Below are positions 40,202 through 50,524 of a stretch of 64,000 bases of DNA, piece after piece. The stretch's first letter is position 1. The number at the start of each line of letters is the position of its first letter. The notes under the pieces are model-generated. The model had not been told where the DNA came from, did not search any database, and saw only the letters and a program-made list of their open reading frames with translations. Origin of the DNA: Chondrocystis sp. NIES-4102 (GTDB lineage Bacteria; Cyanobacteriota; Cyanobacteriia; Cyanobacteriales; Xenococcaceae); contig AP018281.1 in the NCBI GenBank assembly GCA_002368355.1, forward strand, positions 4,402,001 through 4,466,000, given 5' to 3'. A program made the translations under genes and the position numbers.

Positions 40202-41257
40202 CTAACGCACAGTACCCCGTAAAGCCTCAGCATCAATAGGTTTAATTAAATACAGAACTAATAAATCCCAAACAGTTGCAATAATCAAGGGCAATTTACG
40301 GCAAAACTTAACTATTTTTGGTGCATTTGTTGCTTCTATAGCTTTTAATTCTTCATTCCTGTCTGCACAGTGTTCTAAACGTTTAAAAAATTGGGGATGA
40401 TCTACATCTAAAATAATAGGAAATGCTCTTGCTGAGGTTTCGTTAGTTTTCTTAATTACCTCGCGATCGTATTCTTGAGCGTTTAAGCCAACAGATTCGT
40501 AAAAATCAGCCCGTTCATGTACAGTTAATGTATGGGTAGCAAATACCGATAATAAAAAGAAACGCGCCCATAATCTACCCTTCCAACCTTGCCACATAGA
40601 CTTTTGCGATCGCAATAATGCCTTAAAAATATCTCCATGACGGTTTTCATCCTGACACCAACTTTCAAACTTTTTAAACAGAGGATAGAACTGATATTCT
40701 GGATGTTGCTCTAAATGACGATACATTAAAATATAACGCCAGTAACCAATTTTTTCAGATAAATAAACAGCATAAATTACCCACTCTGGTTTAAAGAAAG
40801 TATAGGTACGGTTTTTTGTCAGATATCCTAAATCTAGAGAAATATTGAAATCACTCATCGCCTTATTTAGAAAGCCAGCATGACGCGCTTCATCTCTTGC
40901 CATTAATTGAAATATTTCTGCCAAAATTGGGTTACGATCTTTAAGTTGGCGAGATAATTCTTTAAATAGCAGAAAACCAGAAAATTCTGAAGTACAAGAA
41001 CGTTCTAAAAAGTCAACAAATACACGACGGGTTTTTTCGTCTATATGATCCCATGATTGCTTAAAATCGTCATCCCGTAAGAAATGATCTCGATTATAAT
41101 CTGCGCGCATCTCTGCAATCATTGCCTTTAATTCTTCTTCCTGAGTTGAAATATCCATATTTGCCACCGCCTCAAAATCTGTGGTGTAAAAGCGAGGAGT
41201 CAGCAAAGTTTCTTCTGTAGTTTTTTTAATTGCAGGTTGGGTGAGCGTCTTACTCAT
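40202..41257 (-). CDS. acsF: Mg-protoporphyrin IX monomethyl ester oxidative cyclase
   Basis: Diiron aerobic cyclase that forms ring E of chlorophyll. The 351-aa protein has the two diiron helices: SCTSEFSGFLLFKELSRQL with Glu ligands and MARDEARHAGFLNKAM, then a second pair with CQDENRHGDIFKALL. C-terminal membrane-associated segment LPLIIATVWDLLVLYLI. It is divergent from hemF (152 bp between starts), so the two tetrapyrrole operons share a control region. Cyanobacteria often have a second, low-oxygen paralogue. Confidence 0.96.
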   Translation of the reverse strand: MSKTLTQPAIKKTTEETLLTPRFYTTDFEAVANMDISTQEEELKAMIAEMRADYNRDHFLRDDDFKQSWDHIDEKTRRVFVDFLERSCTSEFSGFLLFKELSRQLKDRNPILAEIFQLMARDEARHAGFLNKAMSDFNISLDLGYLTKNRTYTFFKPEWVIYAVYLSEKIGYWRYILMYRHLEQHPEYQFYPLFKKFESWCQDENRHGDIFKALLRSQKSMWQGWKGRLWARFFLLSVFATHTLTVHERADFYESVGLNAQEYDREVIKKTNETSARAFPIILDVDHPQFFKRLEHCADRNEELKAIEATNAPKIVKFCRKLPLIIATVWDLLVLYLIKPIDAEALRGTVR

Positions 41258-41409
41258 AATTTATTTGATTTATAACTAAATAGTAATGTTTATTATATTT
41301 ATCGCTAAACCACGATTAGTGCAATTAAGTTTTGTAAAAAGAAAAAATCAAACTAAATATATTGCCATATAGTTAAATAATTGAAAAGATATTTAATTGC
41401 ATAATTTCC
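41258..41409. promoter_or_regulatory. Divergent control region acsF / hemF-ho1
   Basis: 152-bp AT-rich spacer between divergent tetrapyrrole genes. No -35/-10 pair stands out and I see no riboswitch. Shared regulation is inferred from the arrangement only. Confidence 0.4.
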
Positions 41410-42435
41410 ATGAGTAACCAATTAAGCAATCAAGTTATAAACAAAAGCCAAAATGTACCACCCAAAGACTCCAGACAACAAGCCAAACAATTTGTACAAA
41501 AATTACAAGATGATATTTGCGCAGGTTTAGAACAACTTGATGGCAAAGCTAAATTTCTCGAAGACAGTTGGCAAAGAGAAGAAGGAGGCGGTGGAAGATC
41601 TCGTGTTATTAGAGATGGCAGAGTTTTTGAACAAGGCGGTGTCAACTTTTCAGAAGTATGGGGAGATACCTTACCACCTGCTATTTTAATACAACGTCCA
41701 GAGGCAGCAGGACATGGGTTTTATGCAACTGGAACATCAATGGTGTTACATCCCAAAAATCCCTACGTTCCTACAGTACATCTTAACTATCGATATTTTG
41801 AAGCTGGTTCAGTTTGGTGGTTTGGTGGTGGTGTAGATCTTACTCCCTACTATCCTTTTGCTGAAGATGCGGTACATTTCCACAAAACCATAAAACAAGC
41901 TTGCGATAATCATCATCCAGAATACTATCCTGCTTTTAAACGTTGGTGCGATGAATATTTTTATTTAAAACATCGTCAAGAAGCCAGAGGGATCGGCGGG
42001 ATCTTCTTTGATTACCAAGATAGTATCAATCCATTATATTGTGGTTCTGATATTAACAGTCCTGCTGCGGAATACAGTAATAAAGTTGGTAAAATAACTC
42101 GTAGTTGGTCAGATTTATTTGCATTTATACAAAGTTGCGGTAATTCTTTTCTGCCTGCTTATGTGCCGATAGTTGAAAGAAGACAAGATACCGAATACGG
42201 ATCAAGAGAAAGAGATTTTCAATTATATCGTCGTGGACGTTATGTAGAATTTAACTTAGTTTACGATCGCGGTACTATTTTTGGCTTGCAAACTAATGGA
42301 CGTACTGAATCAATTTTAATGTCATTACCACCTTTGGTACGTTGGGAATATGGGTATCAACCCGAAGCAGGAACACCCGAAGCACAGTTAACCGAAGTAT
42401 TTCTTAAGCCTCAAGATTGGATAAATTACCAGTAA
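41410..42435 (+). CDS. hemF: Coproporphyrinogen III oxidase, aerobic
   Basis: O2-dependent decarboxylation of coproporphyrinogen III to protoporphyrinogen IX. The 341-aa protein has [52 protein letters not shown] and [19 protein letters not shown], all HemF hallmarks. It lies 38 bp upstream of the heme oxygenase gene, so haem made here feeds bilin synthesis directly. Confidence 0.97.
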   Translation: MSNQLSNQVINKSQNVPPKDSRQQAKQFVQKLQDDICAGLEQLDGKAKFLEDSWQREEGGGGRSRVIRDGRVFEQGGVNFSEVWGDTLPPAILIQRPEAAGHGFYATGTSMVLHPKNPYVPTVHLNYRYFEAGSVWWFGGGVDLTPYYPFAEDAVHFHKTIKQACDNHHPEYYPAFKRWCDEYFYLKHRQEARGIGGIFFDYQDSINPLYCGSDINSPAAEYSNKVGKITRSWSDLFAFIQSCGNSFLPAYVPIVERRQDTEYGSRERDFQLYRRGRYVEFNLVYDRGTIFGLQTNGRTESILMSLPPLVRWEYGYQPEAGTPEAQLTEVFLKPQDWINYQ

Positions 42436-42473
42436 TTAATGATTAAATAGAAATAAATAAGGAGGGTTAAAAT

Positions 42474-43226
42474 ATGTGTAGTGATCTAGCTATCGAGTTA
42501 CGGGAAGGTACTAAACAGTCTCACACTTTGTCAGAAAACACCGCTTATATGAAGTGTTTTTTAAAAGGAATTGTGGCAAAAGAACCCTTTCGTAAATTAT
42601 TAGCTAACCTCTATTTTGTCTATAGCACTCTAGAAGCAGAACTATTAGCCCATAGAGATAATCCGCTAGTTAGTTTAATATATTTTCCAGAACTTAATCG
42701 CACCGCCAATTTAGAAGAAGATTTAACCTTTTATTATGGCGATAATTGGCAACAACAGATTGTACCTTCACCAGCAGGTAAAGCTTACGTAGCTAGAATT
42801 AAAGACCTTGGCTTATCTCAACCTGAATTACTAGTAGCCCATTCCTATGTACGCTATTTAGGCGATCTTTCAGGGGGACAAGGATTAAAAAGTATTGTTC
42901 GTTCCGCTTTAGATTTACCATCAAATCAGGGTACAAGATTCTATGAATTCGATGCCTTGCCTTCAGTGGGTGCAATCAAAGAATTTAAAATAAAATATCG
43001 CGATGCCCTCAATTCCTTGCCAGTCACCCCCGAATTAATCGAGCAAATTGTAGCAGAAGCTAACCAAGTTTTTACTTTCAACCGTGATGTAATGCACGAT
43101 CTAGAACCAGAAGTTAAAGCTGCTATTGGCGATCGCGATTTTGATTTGATTACCCTTCAAGATCATCCTGGCAGTACTGAATCTTCTCGAGGGAATGATC
43201 CTGCTCAATTGACTACTGCCAAATAA
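42474..43226 (+). CDS. ho1: Heme oxygenase (biliverdin-producing)
   Basis: Cleaves haem to biliverdin for phycobilin and phytochrome chromophores. The 250-aa protein has the proximal His in TKQSHTLSENTAYMKCFLKG and the distal helix motif YVRYLGDLSGGQGLKSIV. The RBS AAGGAGGG sits about 7 bp before the ATG, stronger than for most genes here. The C-terminal tail (DHPGSTESSRGNDPAQLTT) is unstructured. Operon with hemF. Confidence 0.96.
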   Translation: MCSDLAIELREGTKQSHTLSENTAYMKCFLKGIVAKEPFRKLLANLYFVYSTLEAELLAHRDNPLVSLIYFPELNRTANLEEDLTFYYGDNWQQQIVPSPAGKAYVARIKDLGLSQPELLVAHSYVRYLGDLSGGQGLKSIVRSALDLPSNQGTRFYEFDALPSVGAIKEFKIKYRDALNSLPVTPELIEQIVAEANQVFTFNRDVMHDLEPEVKAAIGDRDFDLITLQDHPGSTESSRGNDPAQLTTAK

Positions 43227-43289
43227 ACTATTAACCTGTCGAAGGTTATCAATATCTAACGATTATAGTTGCCTACCCTAAGAAAACCC

Positions 43290-44663
43290 ATGACACAGAG
43301 GCGCAAGTTTTTAAACTTATTAACTATGATGTTGATGAGTTGTTATCTTACTAGTGCTAAAGAGTCACAAGGGAATATAGCAAAATCCAGCAAAAAGAGC
43401 ATTGTAATCATAGGTGCGGGGTTGGCGGGTCTTACTGCTGCACGCCAATTGCAAAAGCAGGGGCATCAAATTATTATTATTGAAGCTCGCGAGCGCATTG
43501 GTGGTCGTATCTGGACAAGTACCAAATGGCAAGATATACCCTTAGATTTGGGCGCAAGCTGGATACACGGCGTTCAAGGTAATCCTTTGACTGATTTAGC
43601 TGGCTTAATTCAAGCCCAAAGGCTGATTACTAGTTATGACAAAACTATAACTTATCATACCTCTGGGCAACCCCTCTCCCAAACACAGGCAAATCTTTTA
43701 GAGAGTTTAAGGCAGCAAGTAAATAAAGCTTTGAAAAAAGCACAGAATCAGGATACTGATCGATCAATCTCACAAGCAATTGAACCCTTGAGGAGGAAAT
43801 TTGATCCCTCATCCGAGGCATACCGATTTATTAACTTTATATTAAGTGGCGAAATAGAACAAGAGTACTCAGGAAGTACAAGCAAGCTTTCCGCCCATTG
43901 GTATGACAGTGCTAAGGAATTTGGGGGTGATGATGCCTTATTTGTTCAAGGGTTTAAAACTATTACAGATTATTTAGCTAGCACCTTGGAGATTGAATTA
44001 GGTCAGATAGTTAAAGAAATACATTGGGATAAATCTCCCGTCAAGATAATTACACAAAAGTCAGAGTTTATCGCTGATCATGTGATTATAACCTTGCCAT
44101 TGGGAGTTCTACAGTCTCAAAGTGTAGCTTTTTCTCCTCAATTACCAGATTATAAACAAAATGCGATCGCTCTTTTGGGGATGGGCGTATTAAATAAATG
44201 CTATCTGCGCTTCCCTGATGCTTTTTGGGCGACTAATGTTGATTGGCTAGAATATATCTCCCAGAAACATGGCGAATGGACAGAATGGGTTAGCTTTAAA
44301 CGAGTGGCTAATCAACCTATATTACTAGGGTTTAATGCAGCAGATAGGGCAAAAGAGATAGAAGCCTGGTCGGATCAGCGAATTGTAGCTAGTGCTATGG
44401 AAACATTAAAGCTGCTTTATGGACGGGATATACCTAACCCTATCGATTATCAGATTACGCGCTGGGCAAGCGAGCCGTTCTCTTTAGGATCTTATTCCTA
44501 TAATGCTGTGGGTGCAACACCTAAAACACGTCGGGATCTGGCTATGCCATTGGGAAAATTATTATTTTTTGCAGGGGAAGCCTGTAGTCAAGATTATTTT
44601 GGTACTGCTCATGGTGCATATTTATCTGGTTTGCGTGTTGCCAAGGAAGTTTTGGCAATATAA
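43290..44663 (+). CDS. Flavin amine oxidase family protein, probable Tat-exported
   Basis: FAD monoamine/polyamine oxidase-like protein, 457 aa from ATG 43290; TTG 43269 is in frame upstream. The N-terminus TQRRKFLNLLTMMLMSC has a twin-arginine motif, and LMSC could act as a lipobox, suggesting folded export. FAD-binding VIIGAGLAGLTAARQLQKQG and ARERIGGRIWTS follow. The C-terminal flavin segment has LLFFAGEACSQDYFGTAHGA. The substrate is unknown; homologues oxidise amines or aromatic amino acids. It follows ho1 by 64 bp but its link to tetrapyrroles is only positional. Confidence 0.85.
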   Translation: MTQRRKFLNLLTMMLMSCYLTSAKESQGNIAKSSKKSIVIIGAGLAGLTAARQLQKQGHQIIIIEARERIGGRIWTSTKWQDIPLDLGASWIHGVQGNPLTDLAGLIQAQRLITSYDKTITYHTSGQPLSQTQANLLESLRQQVNKALKKAQNQDTDRSISQAIEPLRRKFDPSSEAYRFINFILSGEIEQEYSGSTSKLSAHWYDSAKEFGGDDALFVQGFKTITDYLASTLEIELGQIVKEIHWDKSPVKIITQKSEFIADHVIITLPLGVLQSQSVAFSPQLPDYKQNAIALLGMGVLNKCYLRFPDAFWATNVDWLEYISQKHGEWTEWVSFKRVANQPILLGFNAADRAKEIEAWSDQRIVASAMETLKLLYGRDIPNPIDYQITRWASEPFSLGSYSYNAVGATPKTRRDLAMPLGKLLFFAGEACSQDYFGTAHGAYLSGLRVAKEVLAI

Positions 44664-45077
44664 CTCCTGTAGCTAGAGGAAATTTAACTGTGCTGCATTG
44701 CTTATATATATCTAATAGTTATAGTAATTAAACTCAATTACTGTAATTATAAGTCTTATAAATAATAGTTAGATTAGCAAGAATTTTATTTTTTAAAGTA
44801 CTATTCTTCAGGAAAAAATTATATTTCAAATTATTATAATAAGTTTTATTACTTAATATTATATAATATTAAAAAAAGTATCAAAATTTAATTAATAATA
44901 TACTTAGAGCCTCAATTTATATAGAGCCTTGCTGACAATCAAATATATAAAAATAAATGGAAATAAGCAAAACCATATACCTTAAATTCATAAAAACCCT
45001 CATCCTTTTGATATATGAAAAATAGAGATAAATTTAATAAAATTAAATACGCCAATTAAATATTAAATATATAAATA
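44664..45077. other. AT-rich intergenic region upstream of crtO
   Basis: 414 bp, very AT-rich. I find no gene or repeat array. It is likely the crtO promoter region; no motif can be named. Confidence 0.5.
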
Positions 45078-46763
45078 ATGCAAGCCTACGATGTAGTAAT
45101 TATTGGTGCAGGGCATAACGGCTTAGTCTGTGCAGCCTATCTGCTCAAAGAAGGTTATAGTGTTCTACTGCTAGAGAAGCGTTCGCTCCCTGGTGGAGGT
45201 GCAACAACCGAGGAACTAATGCCAAAGGAAGCTCCTGGGTTTCAATTCAATCGTTGCGCGATCGATCATGAGTTTATCCACCTAGGGCCGGTCGTCGAAG
45301 AGCTTGAATTAACTAAGTATGGCTTAGAATATCTCTATTGCGATCCTGTTACTTTTTGTCCTCATCCAGACGGTAAATATTTCCTAGCGCACAAATCAGT
45401 AGCCAAAACCTGCGCAGAAATTGCCCGCTTCAATCAAAGAGATGCAGAAAAATATGGAGAATTTATTGATTTTTGGCAAAGATTAACCAAAGGAATTACT
45501 CCTGTCTTTAATGCTCCTCCTAAATCCCTACTTGATATCGCTGGTAATTATGGATTAAAAAATATTCAAGATCTTTTATCCACTTTAGGTGGTGTTGATA
45601 AAACCTTGGATTTAATCCGCACCATGTTGACATCTCCTGAAGACAGTTTAAATTACTGGTTTGATTCAGAGTTTCTCAAAGCCCCACTAGCAAGATTAGC
45701 TGCTGAATTTGGCGCACCTCCTTCCCAAAAAACCATCGGCATCGGTTCAATGATGATGTCCATGCGTCATAATCCTGGTATGGCAAGACCTCGCGGTGGT
45801 ACAGGAGCATTAACCCAAGCCTTAATGAATTTAGTCAACTCTAAAGGTGGCGTAGTTTTATGCGATCAATCCGTTGAATCATTGTTATTCGATAATAAAG
45901 GCAAAGTATCAGGAGTAAGAGTTAGAGGTGGACAGGAATATCGCGCCAATAAAGCGGTTATCTCTAATATCGATGCTCAACGGTTATTCTTACAAATGAT
46001 TCCCGATACAGCAGCACCAGAATTATATGAGCGACTCAAACGCCGTATTGTTAACAACAACGAAACTATTCTGAAAATTGACTGTGCCTTATCTGAAGTA
46101 CCACGTTTTATTCACCATAACCATCAAGACGAGTATTTAGTAGGTTCAGTTTTAATCGCCGACTCAGTACATCATGTTGAAGAATCCCATGCTTTCCCTT
46201 CTATGGGTAGAATACCTGATCATGATCCTTCCATCTACTTTGATGTACCCACAGTCTTAGATCCATCTATGGCACCTAATGGCAAACATACACTCTGGAT
46301 CGAATTTTTCGCCCCCTATCAAATTCATGGTAAAGAAGGGACTGGGTTACATGGCACTGGTTGGACTGATGAACTTAAAAATCAAGTGGCTGATCGAGTG
46401 ATCGATAAGATAGCTGATTATGCTCCAAATATCAAAGATGCAATTATTGCACGCCATGTTGAAAGCCCCGCAGAATTAGGGGAGCGTTTAGGTGCATATA
46501 AAGGTAACTACTATCACATGGATATGACTCTCGATCAAATGATCTGTTTCCGTCCTCTACCTGAAATTGCTAACTATAAAACTCCTCTAGAAGGATTATA
46601 TCTAACTGGTGCAGGTACTCATCCAGGTGGTTCAATCTCAGGAATGCCTGGGCGTAATTGCGCTCGTGTCTTTATTAACGATGAGAAACCAATAGTTGAA
46701 AAGATTAAGAAAGTCGGCGAAAACATTAAATCGACAATTGACAATATTGTTAAGTCTGACTAG
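45078..46763 (+). CDS. crtO: Beta-carotene ketolase CrtO
   Basis: FAD enzyme of the phytoene desaturase superfamily that makes echinenone (and canthaxanthin) from beta-carotene. The 561-aa protein starts with the dinucleotide motif DVVIIGAGHNGLVCAAYLLK, then LLEKRSLPGGGATTEELMP. It has the CrtO-like FGAPPSQKTIGIGSMMMSMR and the C-terminal LYLTGAGTHPGGSISGMPGR. Echinenone is also the usual pigment precursor of orange carotenoid protein, which is not encoded here. Confidence 0.93.
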   Translation: MQAYDVVIIGAGHNGLVCAAYLLKEGYSVLLLEKRSLPGGGATTEELMPKEAPGFQFNRCAIDHEFIHLGPVVEELELTKYGLEYLYCDPVTFCPHPDGKYFLAHKSVAKTCAEIARFNQRDAEKYGEFIDFWQRLTKGITPVFNAPPKSLLDIAGNYGLKNIQDLLSTLGGVDKTLDLIRTMLTSPEDSLNYWFDSEFLKAPLARLAAEFGAPPSQKTIGIGSMMMSMRHNPGMARPRGGTGALTQALMNLVNSKGGVVLCDQSVESLLFDNKGKVSGVRVRGGQEYRANKAVISNIDAQRLFLQMIPDTAAPELYERLKRRIVNNNETILKIDCALSEVPRFIHHNHQDEYLVGSVLIADSVHHVEESHAFPSMGRIPDHDPSIYFDVPTVLDPSMAPNGKHTLWIEFFAPYQIHGKEGTGLHGTGWTDELKNQVADRVIDKIADYAPNIKDAIIARHVESPAELGERLGAYKGNYYHMDMTLDQMICFRPLPEIANYKTPLEGLYLTGAGTHPGGSISGMPGRNCARVFINDEKPIVEKIKKVGENIKSTIDNIVKSD

Positions 46764-46868
46764 TGGCTAAAAATATAGGGCAGAAAAAAATAATAACTAT
46801 CTCCCTATGTTTCCATTCCGTGATTATATATTCTCATTTCAACCCATTCGCGATCGCGAGGCAATACA

Positions 46869-47411
46869 ATGCAAAATACAGACAGTGGATCTAATCAAGC
46901 ACCCTATCCTAATATTCCCCCACTACTCGAAAGTAGAGACGAAGATTATATTGGTAGCGGTGTAACTAGCACTGTGGCTATTTTAGGACATCCCATTCAT
47001 CCGATTTTGGTTATTTTTCCTGTAGCTTTTTTAAGTGGTGCTGCTGGTAGTGATGTTGGTTTCTTTTTAACCCAAGATCCTTTTTGGGCGCGTGCATCAG
47101 TTTGGTTATTGGGTGCAGGTGGCTTAACTGGTATATTGGCTGCTTTGGTTGGGATAGTAGATTTTATACGTATCGGCAAAGCACGTGAGCGTCGAGCAGG
47201 TTGGTTACATACTATTATTAATATTCTGGCTTTGGTATTAACTATAGTTAACTATATTTCTCGCTCAGGCGATCCTGTTGGAGCAATTGTACCAATTGGT
47301 TTAGCTATTTCCTTAGTTACAGCCACACTACTTTCTGTAGGTGGTTGGTATGGTGGAGAATTATCTTTTCGTCATAAGATTGGCGTGGTAGGTACAGAAA
47401 CTAGAAATTAA
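46869..47411 (+). CDS. DUF2231 membrane protein
   Basis: A 180-aa protein with four hydrophobic helices. The DUF2231 motif LGHPIHPILVIFPVAFLSGA lies near residue 41, with paired prolines and histidines in the first helix; HTIINILALVLTIVNYISRS follows. Function unknown; some homologues are heme-binding or cytochrome-associated. It lies 106 bp after crtO on the same strand. Confidence 0.85.
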   Translation: MQNTDSGSNQAPYPNIPPLLESRDEDYIGSGVTSTVAILGHPIHPILVIFPVAFLSGAAGSDVGFFLTQDPFWARASVWLLGAGGLTGILAALVGIVDFIRIGKARERRAGWLHTIINILALVLTIVNYISRSGDPVGAIVPIGLAISLVTATLLSVGGWYGGELSFRHKIGVVGTETRN

Positions 47412-47607
47412 ATAGCAAAGGTTGGTAATTTGATATTCTTTTTACCAACTTTAATTGCCTATAACCCTTATTTAACATTTGACATTTACTGTTTTAGTTA
47501 TGTTGAATGTTTTTTTATATATTAATTTTGACTTGAGCGTGAATTAATTATTTAATATAGTAATTATATTAACTAGATAAAGAGCGATCGCGCTTATTTA
47601 GATTTTA

Positions 47608-48192
47608 TTATTTTATAGTGGAATTATATTTTCCTTTACTTTCAGAGATTTTATCCGCTTTTCCTGAATGTAAGTATTGCATATTTAATAAATACTGACT
47701 AATTGATATTAATAAAATAGACAAGGCTATATACACTACATCTTGAACCTGTTTTACTTGAAAAGTCAACATTTGTTTGAATAGACTGACAATTAAAGCC
47801 ACTACAATCACATTAACTATTTTGCCTTTTAATTCCTCCAAATTATTACTTTGCAAAATATTAGAATTATCTCGATGTTTGGTTTCTATATCTGAGATAA
47901 ATAACTCGTAAATACCAAAGGCAAAGATCAATAACACAATGCCAATTAGATAATAATCAATTCCACCAATAATATAAGAAACTGTCTTTAGAGTCCCACT
48001 GCCAAAAGGATTTTTAGGATCTATATCTAATACTAAACCCGACCATATATCAATAGTTCCAATAATAATAAAACGTAAAGCACTGAGTAAACTAAAAATT
48101 ACTGGAGCTATAATAAAAAATCTAAAATTCCAAATCAAAGATTCAAAAAATAATTCAAGTTTTCTTAATAATCCTGTGGATTTTCTATTCAT
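47608..48192 (-). CDS. UPF0114/YqhA family membrane protein
   Basis: A 194-aa integral membrane protein with about four helices (about residues 22-48, 73-98, 125-147, 150-165). The family pattern includes LFFESLIWNFRFFIIAPVIF and SYIIGGIDYYLIGIVLLIFA, then FGIYELFISDIE. The polar loop between helices 2 and 3 is unusually Asn/Asp rich. Function unknown in the family. Confidence 0.85.
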   Translation of the reverse strand: MNRKSTGLLRKLELFFESLIWNFRFFIIAPVIFSLLSALRFIIIGTIDIWSGLVLDIDPKNPFGSGTLKTVSYIIGGIDYYLIGIVLLIFAFGIYELFISDIETKHRDNSNILQSNNLEELKGKIVNVIVVALIVSLFKQMLTFQVKQVQDVVYIALSILLISISQYLLNMQYLHSGKADKISESKGKYNSTIK

Positions 48193-48273
48193 TAGTTAAC
48201 GTATTTTCTAGAGTAGATAAAACTCTTAATTAATTTTTAAATTACTTATCATTTTAAAGGTCTTAACTCATGT

Positions 48274-48486
48274 ATGATGCAAGCATACAAAAAACATAAA
48301 TCCTTAACCAAACAAGGCATTAATGTTTATTATAAAGTGATTTGGGGACAGCTAATTCCAATTAAGTATATTAAGCCTAAAAATCCCATCTGCTAAAAAG
48401 CCTTTACTAAGCGTGATCGCGTTTATCGCTATTTAACTGATCTGAAATTTAAGTATATATACTCAATAGTAGGTATAGCTGCATAA
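48274..48486 (+). pseudogene. Possible broken small ORF with internal stop
   Basis: From ATG 48274 the frame reads MMQAYKKHKSLTKQGINVYY and on to KYIKPKNPIC, meets TAA at 48394, then stays open in the same frame (KAFTKRDRVYRYLTDLKFKY) to 48484. Composition before and after the stop is alike, lysine- and tyrosine-rich. It may be a small gene with a nonsense mutation, or chance. No homologue recognised. It lies in a 350-bp gap between divergent genes. Confidence 0.3.
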
Positions 48487-48544
48487 AGTCATATTTTCAT
48501 CCTATAAAATCCTAAGCAAGATAAGACTTAAGAGCTTTATTAAT

Positions 48545-49279
48545 ATGAAATATAACCATTGGATTAAATCATTAATATTTAGTTTATCAGCGATCGCTAG
48601 TACTGCTTTAATTAATCCTTCTCAAACTAATGCCCAAACTGTTTCTTTCCAAGAACAACAGGTAAATCAAGCGGAATTTAATATTGTAGCTGTTCCTTTT
48701 GGATATCAACAATATCGTTTAGAAATTTTAGAGCAAATCCCAGGTAAACAGCCATGTTGGGCAGAATCTGCAACAATGCCTGGACAAATCGATTTATTAT
48801 TGCTAAATTTCGATTATACTGATAGCTGTCGTCGTTTCGTTGATACCAATGGTTATACCTTGCGAGTTAATGGTATAGATGAAACTATGGCATATGTGAT
48901 CAAGTTAGTACCATCAGCTAGTGGGTTACAACTCTTAGCAATACATAAAGATCCTACGCAACCTAGCATAATTATTGGTAGTAGTAATGGCAAGAGCGAT
49001 CGCGCTGTAAAAATTAATTTTAATCCAGGATGGCAGATTACTAAAAGAGTATATCAAGGACAAGTACTTAATCACATATATCTAAGTGGTAACTTAGGTA
49101 CAAGCATTGGAAATAGTTTTAATAGTGGTAGTATGCCCATCAATAATCAAGAGATAGTTCCTGGACTTGAAAACATTGATACACAAACCTTGGTTAACAA
49201 TGTAGAACAGATTTATAATAATGTGCTTACTCCTATACTTTATAATCTTTCCCAAGAAGCTAGTAATTCCAACAACTAA
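48545..49279 (+). CDS. DUF3747 secreted protein
   Basis: A 244-aa protein with a signal peptide (LIFSLSAIASTALINPSQTNAQ) followed by a DUF3747 domain (VSFQEQQVNQAEFNIVAVPF, YQQYRLEILEQIPGKQPCWA, DYTDSCRRFVDTNGYTLRVN). The two cysteines in these segments probably form a disulfide. Exported or outer-membrane-associated. The Asn-rich C-terminus is low complexity. Function unknown. Confidence 0.85.
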   Translation: MKYNHWIKSLIFSLSAIASTALINPSQTNAQTVSFQEQQVNQAEFNIVAVPFGYQQYRLEILEQIPGKQPCWAESATMPGQIDLLLLNFDYTDSCRRFVDTNGYTLRVNGIDETMAYVIKLVPSASGLQLLAIHKDPTQPSIIIGSSNGKSDRAVKINFNPGWQITKRVYQGQVLNHIYLSGNLGTSIGNSFNSGSMPINNQEIVPGLENIDTQTLVNNVEQIYNNVLTPILYNLSQEASNSNN

Positions 49280-49807
49280 ATTTAAGTAGGTGTGATTAAA
49301 AATAAAATAGCAAAAACACTTGTAATAAGAGTAATTATTAATTAAAATTCAGTAGCTAAAACAAAGTATGATGCTTTCTCAATATTGCCTATATTATCAA
49401 TTATTTTGCCGATCGCGCACTTGGGGTAAATAAGGGCAAAGCTGTTATATAGTGCAATCTAGATCGAAACTTTTGCTATGTAAGGATTTCAAAACCATAA
49501 TTTTTCAGACTGGCGCGATCGCTATATAATAGTAATTTATGCATCTTCTGACTAATCTCTGCAAAAGTTGAAATTTTTATAGCTTTGGCGAAACGACTAA
49601 AAAGCATACATGGCAAATATTATAGAGATTATTGATTAAAAACTATTTTGACAGTCTCAACTACAGAAAGCTGCCAAATATTTTAAAATGTTCAAGATTG
49701 CCCCTTATGTCACATTCGCGCTTATCTTGCCTTTCTTAGATAAACTTATACTTACTACTCAAACAATTAAGTCTATCTGCTAATTATTATTGATTCAATT
49801 AATCAAA
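49280..49807. other. Gene-free region
   Basis: 528 bp. I see isolated HIP1-like sites (GCGATCGC at about 49516-49523) but no gene, tRNA or repeat array. Short fragments read like decayed mobile-element text but cannot be identified. Confidence 0.4.
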
Positions 49808-50524
49808 CTAAATTTTTTTATACCTAATTTTCAGTTGATTATTAATAAGTTTAGCTAACCTCTCAAACTTTCCATCTAATAAAAGTCGTAAAAAATTCTG
49901 GACTTTAGCACTAAAAATAAACAAGTGACTTTTTCTAACAATATAAGCCTGCTGCCCATACCATTTAGCCTGCGTATACTTTTTAATTTTAGTAAATATA
50001 GCCGAGCGCGGTGGAGAATTTTTAGCAATTTCCCATTCTGGCTCTAAGGTTAAAAACTGCTTTAACACCCAGCCTGTCCATAGTTGAGTGTCATCAATAA
50101 TCATTTTTCCCCCTATTTTTAACTGACGATAGGTATAGTACCAATCAATAAATGGGATAGGGAAAGCATGAGAACCATCAATTAAAATTAAATCTATTTT
50201 CTCAGTCTTTAAAGAAGGTAAAACCTTTTCTGAAAAATCTATTTTAAAATCTATTTTATCAGTACTTATTTGATGCGTTAAACAATAAGCTTTTACTCGC
50301 TCTACTTGTTCTTGGCTTGGAGTAATACAAGTATGAGAAGATCCCTTAATTGCAAAAAGAATTGTACTAATACCAGCACCTGTTTCTAAAGTTACCGAAT
50401 TTTCATCAATACTTTGATCAATAAAATAAAGAACTTCATCTGATAATTGCCAGGAAGTAAGACTACCCGATGCTTCTTCATGTATCAATGGAGGATTTGC
50501 CAGTAACTCATGCAATTGGATCAT
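49808..50524 (-). CDS. Class I SAM-dependent methyltransferase-like protein
   Basis: About 238 aa from ATG 50524 (MIQLHELLANPPLIHEEASG). An upstream ATG at 50689 adds 55 residues of unlikely composition. The Rossmann motif ENSVTLETGAGISTILFAIK carries a GxGxS glycine loop, and IDLILIDGSHAFPIPFIDWY and LKIGGKMIIDDTQLWTGWVL follow as in small-molecule methyltransferases of the TylF/Methyltransf_24 kind. Substrate unknown. Confidence 0.75.
   Translation of the reverse strand: MIQLHELLANPPLIHEEASGSLTSWQLSDEVLYFIDQSIDENSVTLETGAGISTILFAIKGSSHTCITPSQEQVERVKAYCLTHQISTDKIDFKIDFSEKVLPSLKTEKIDLILIDGSHAFPIPFIDWYYTYRQLKIGGKMIIDDTQLWTGWVLKQFLTLEPEWEIAKNSPPRSAIFTKIKKYTQAKWYGQQAYIVRKSHLFIFSAKVQNFLRLLLDGKFERLAKLINNQLKIRYKKI

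Noticed and set aside
48274-48486. Selenocysteine or other stop recoding at 48394
   Set aside because: The stop is TAA, no recoding signal is visible, and a simple nonsense mutation or chance frame is enough.
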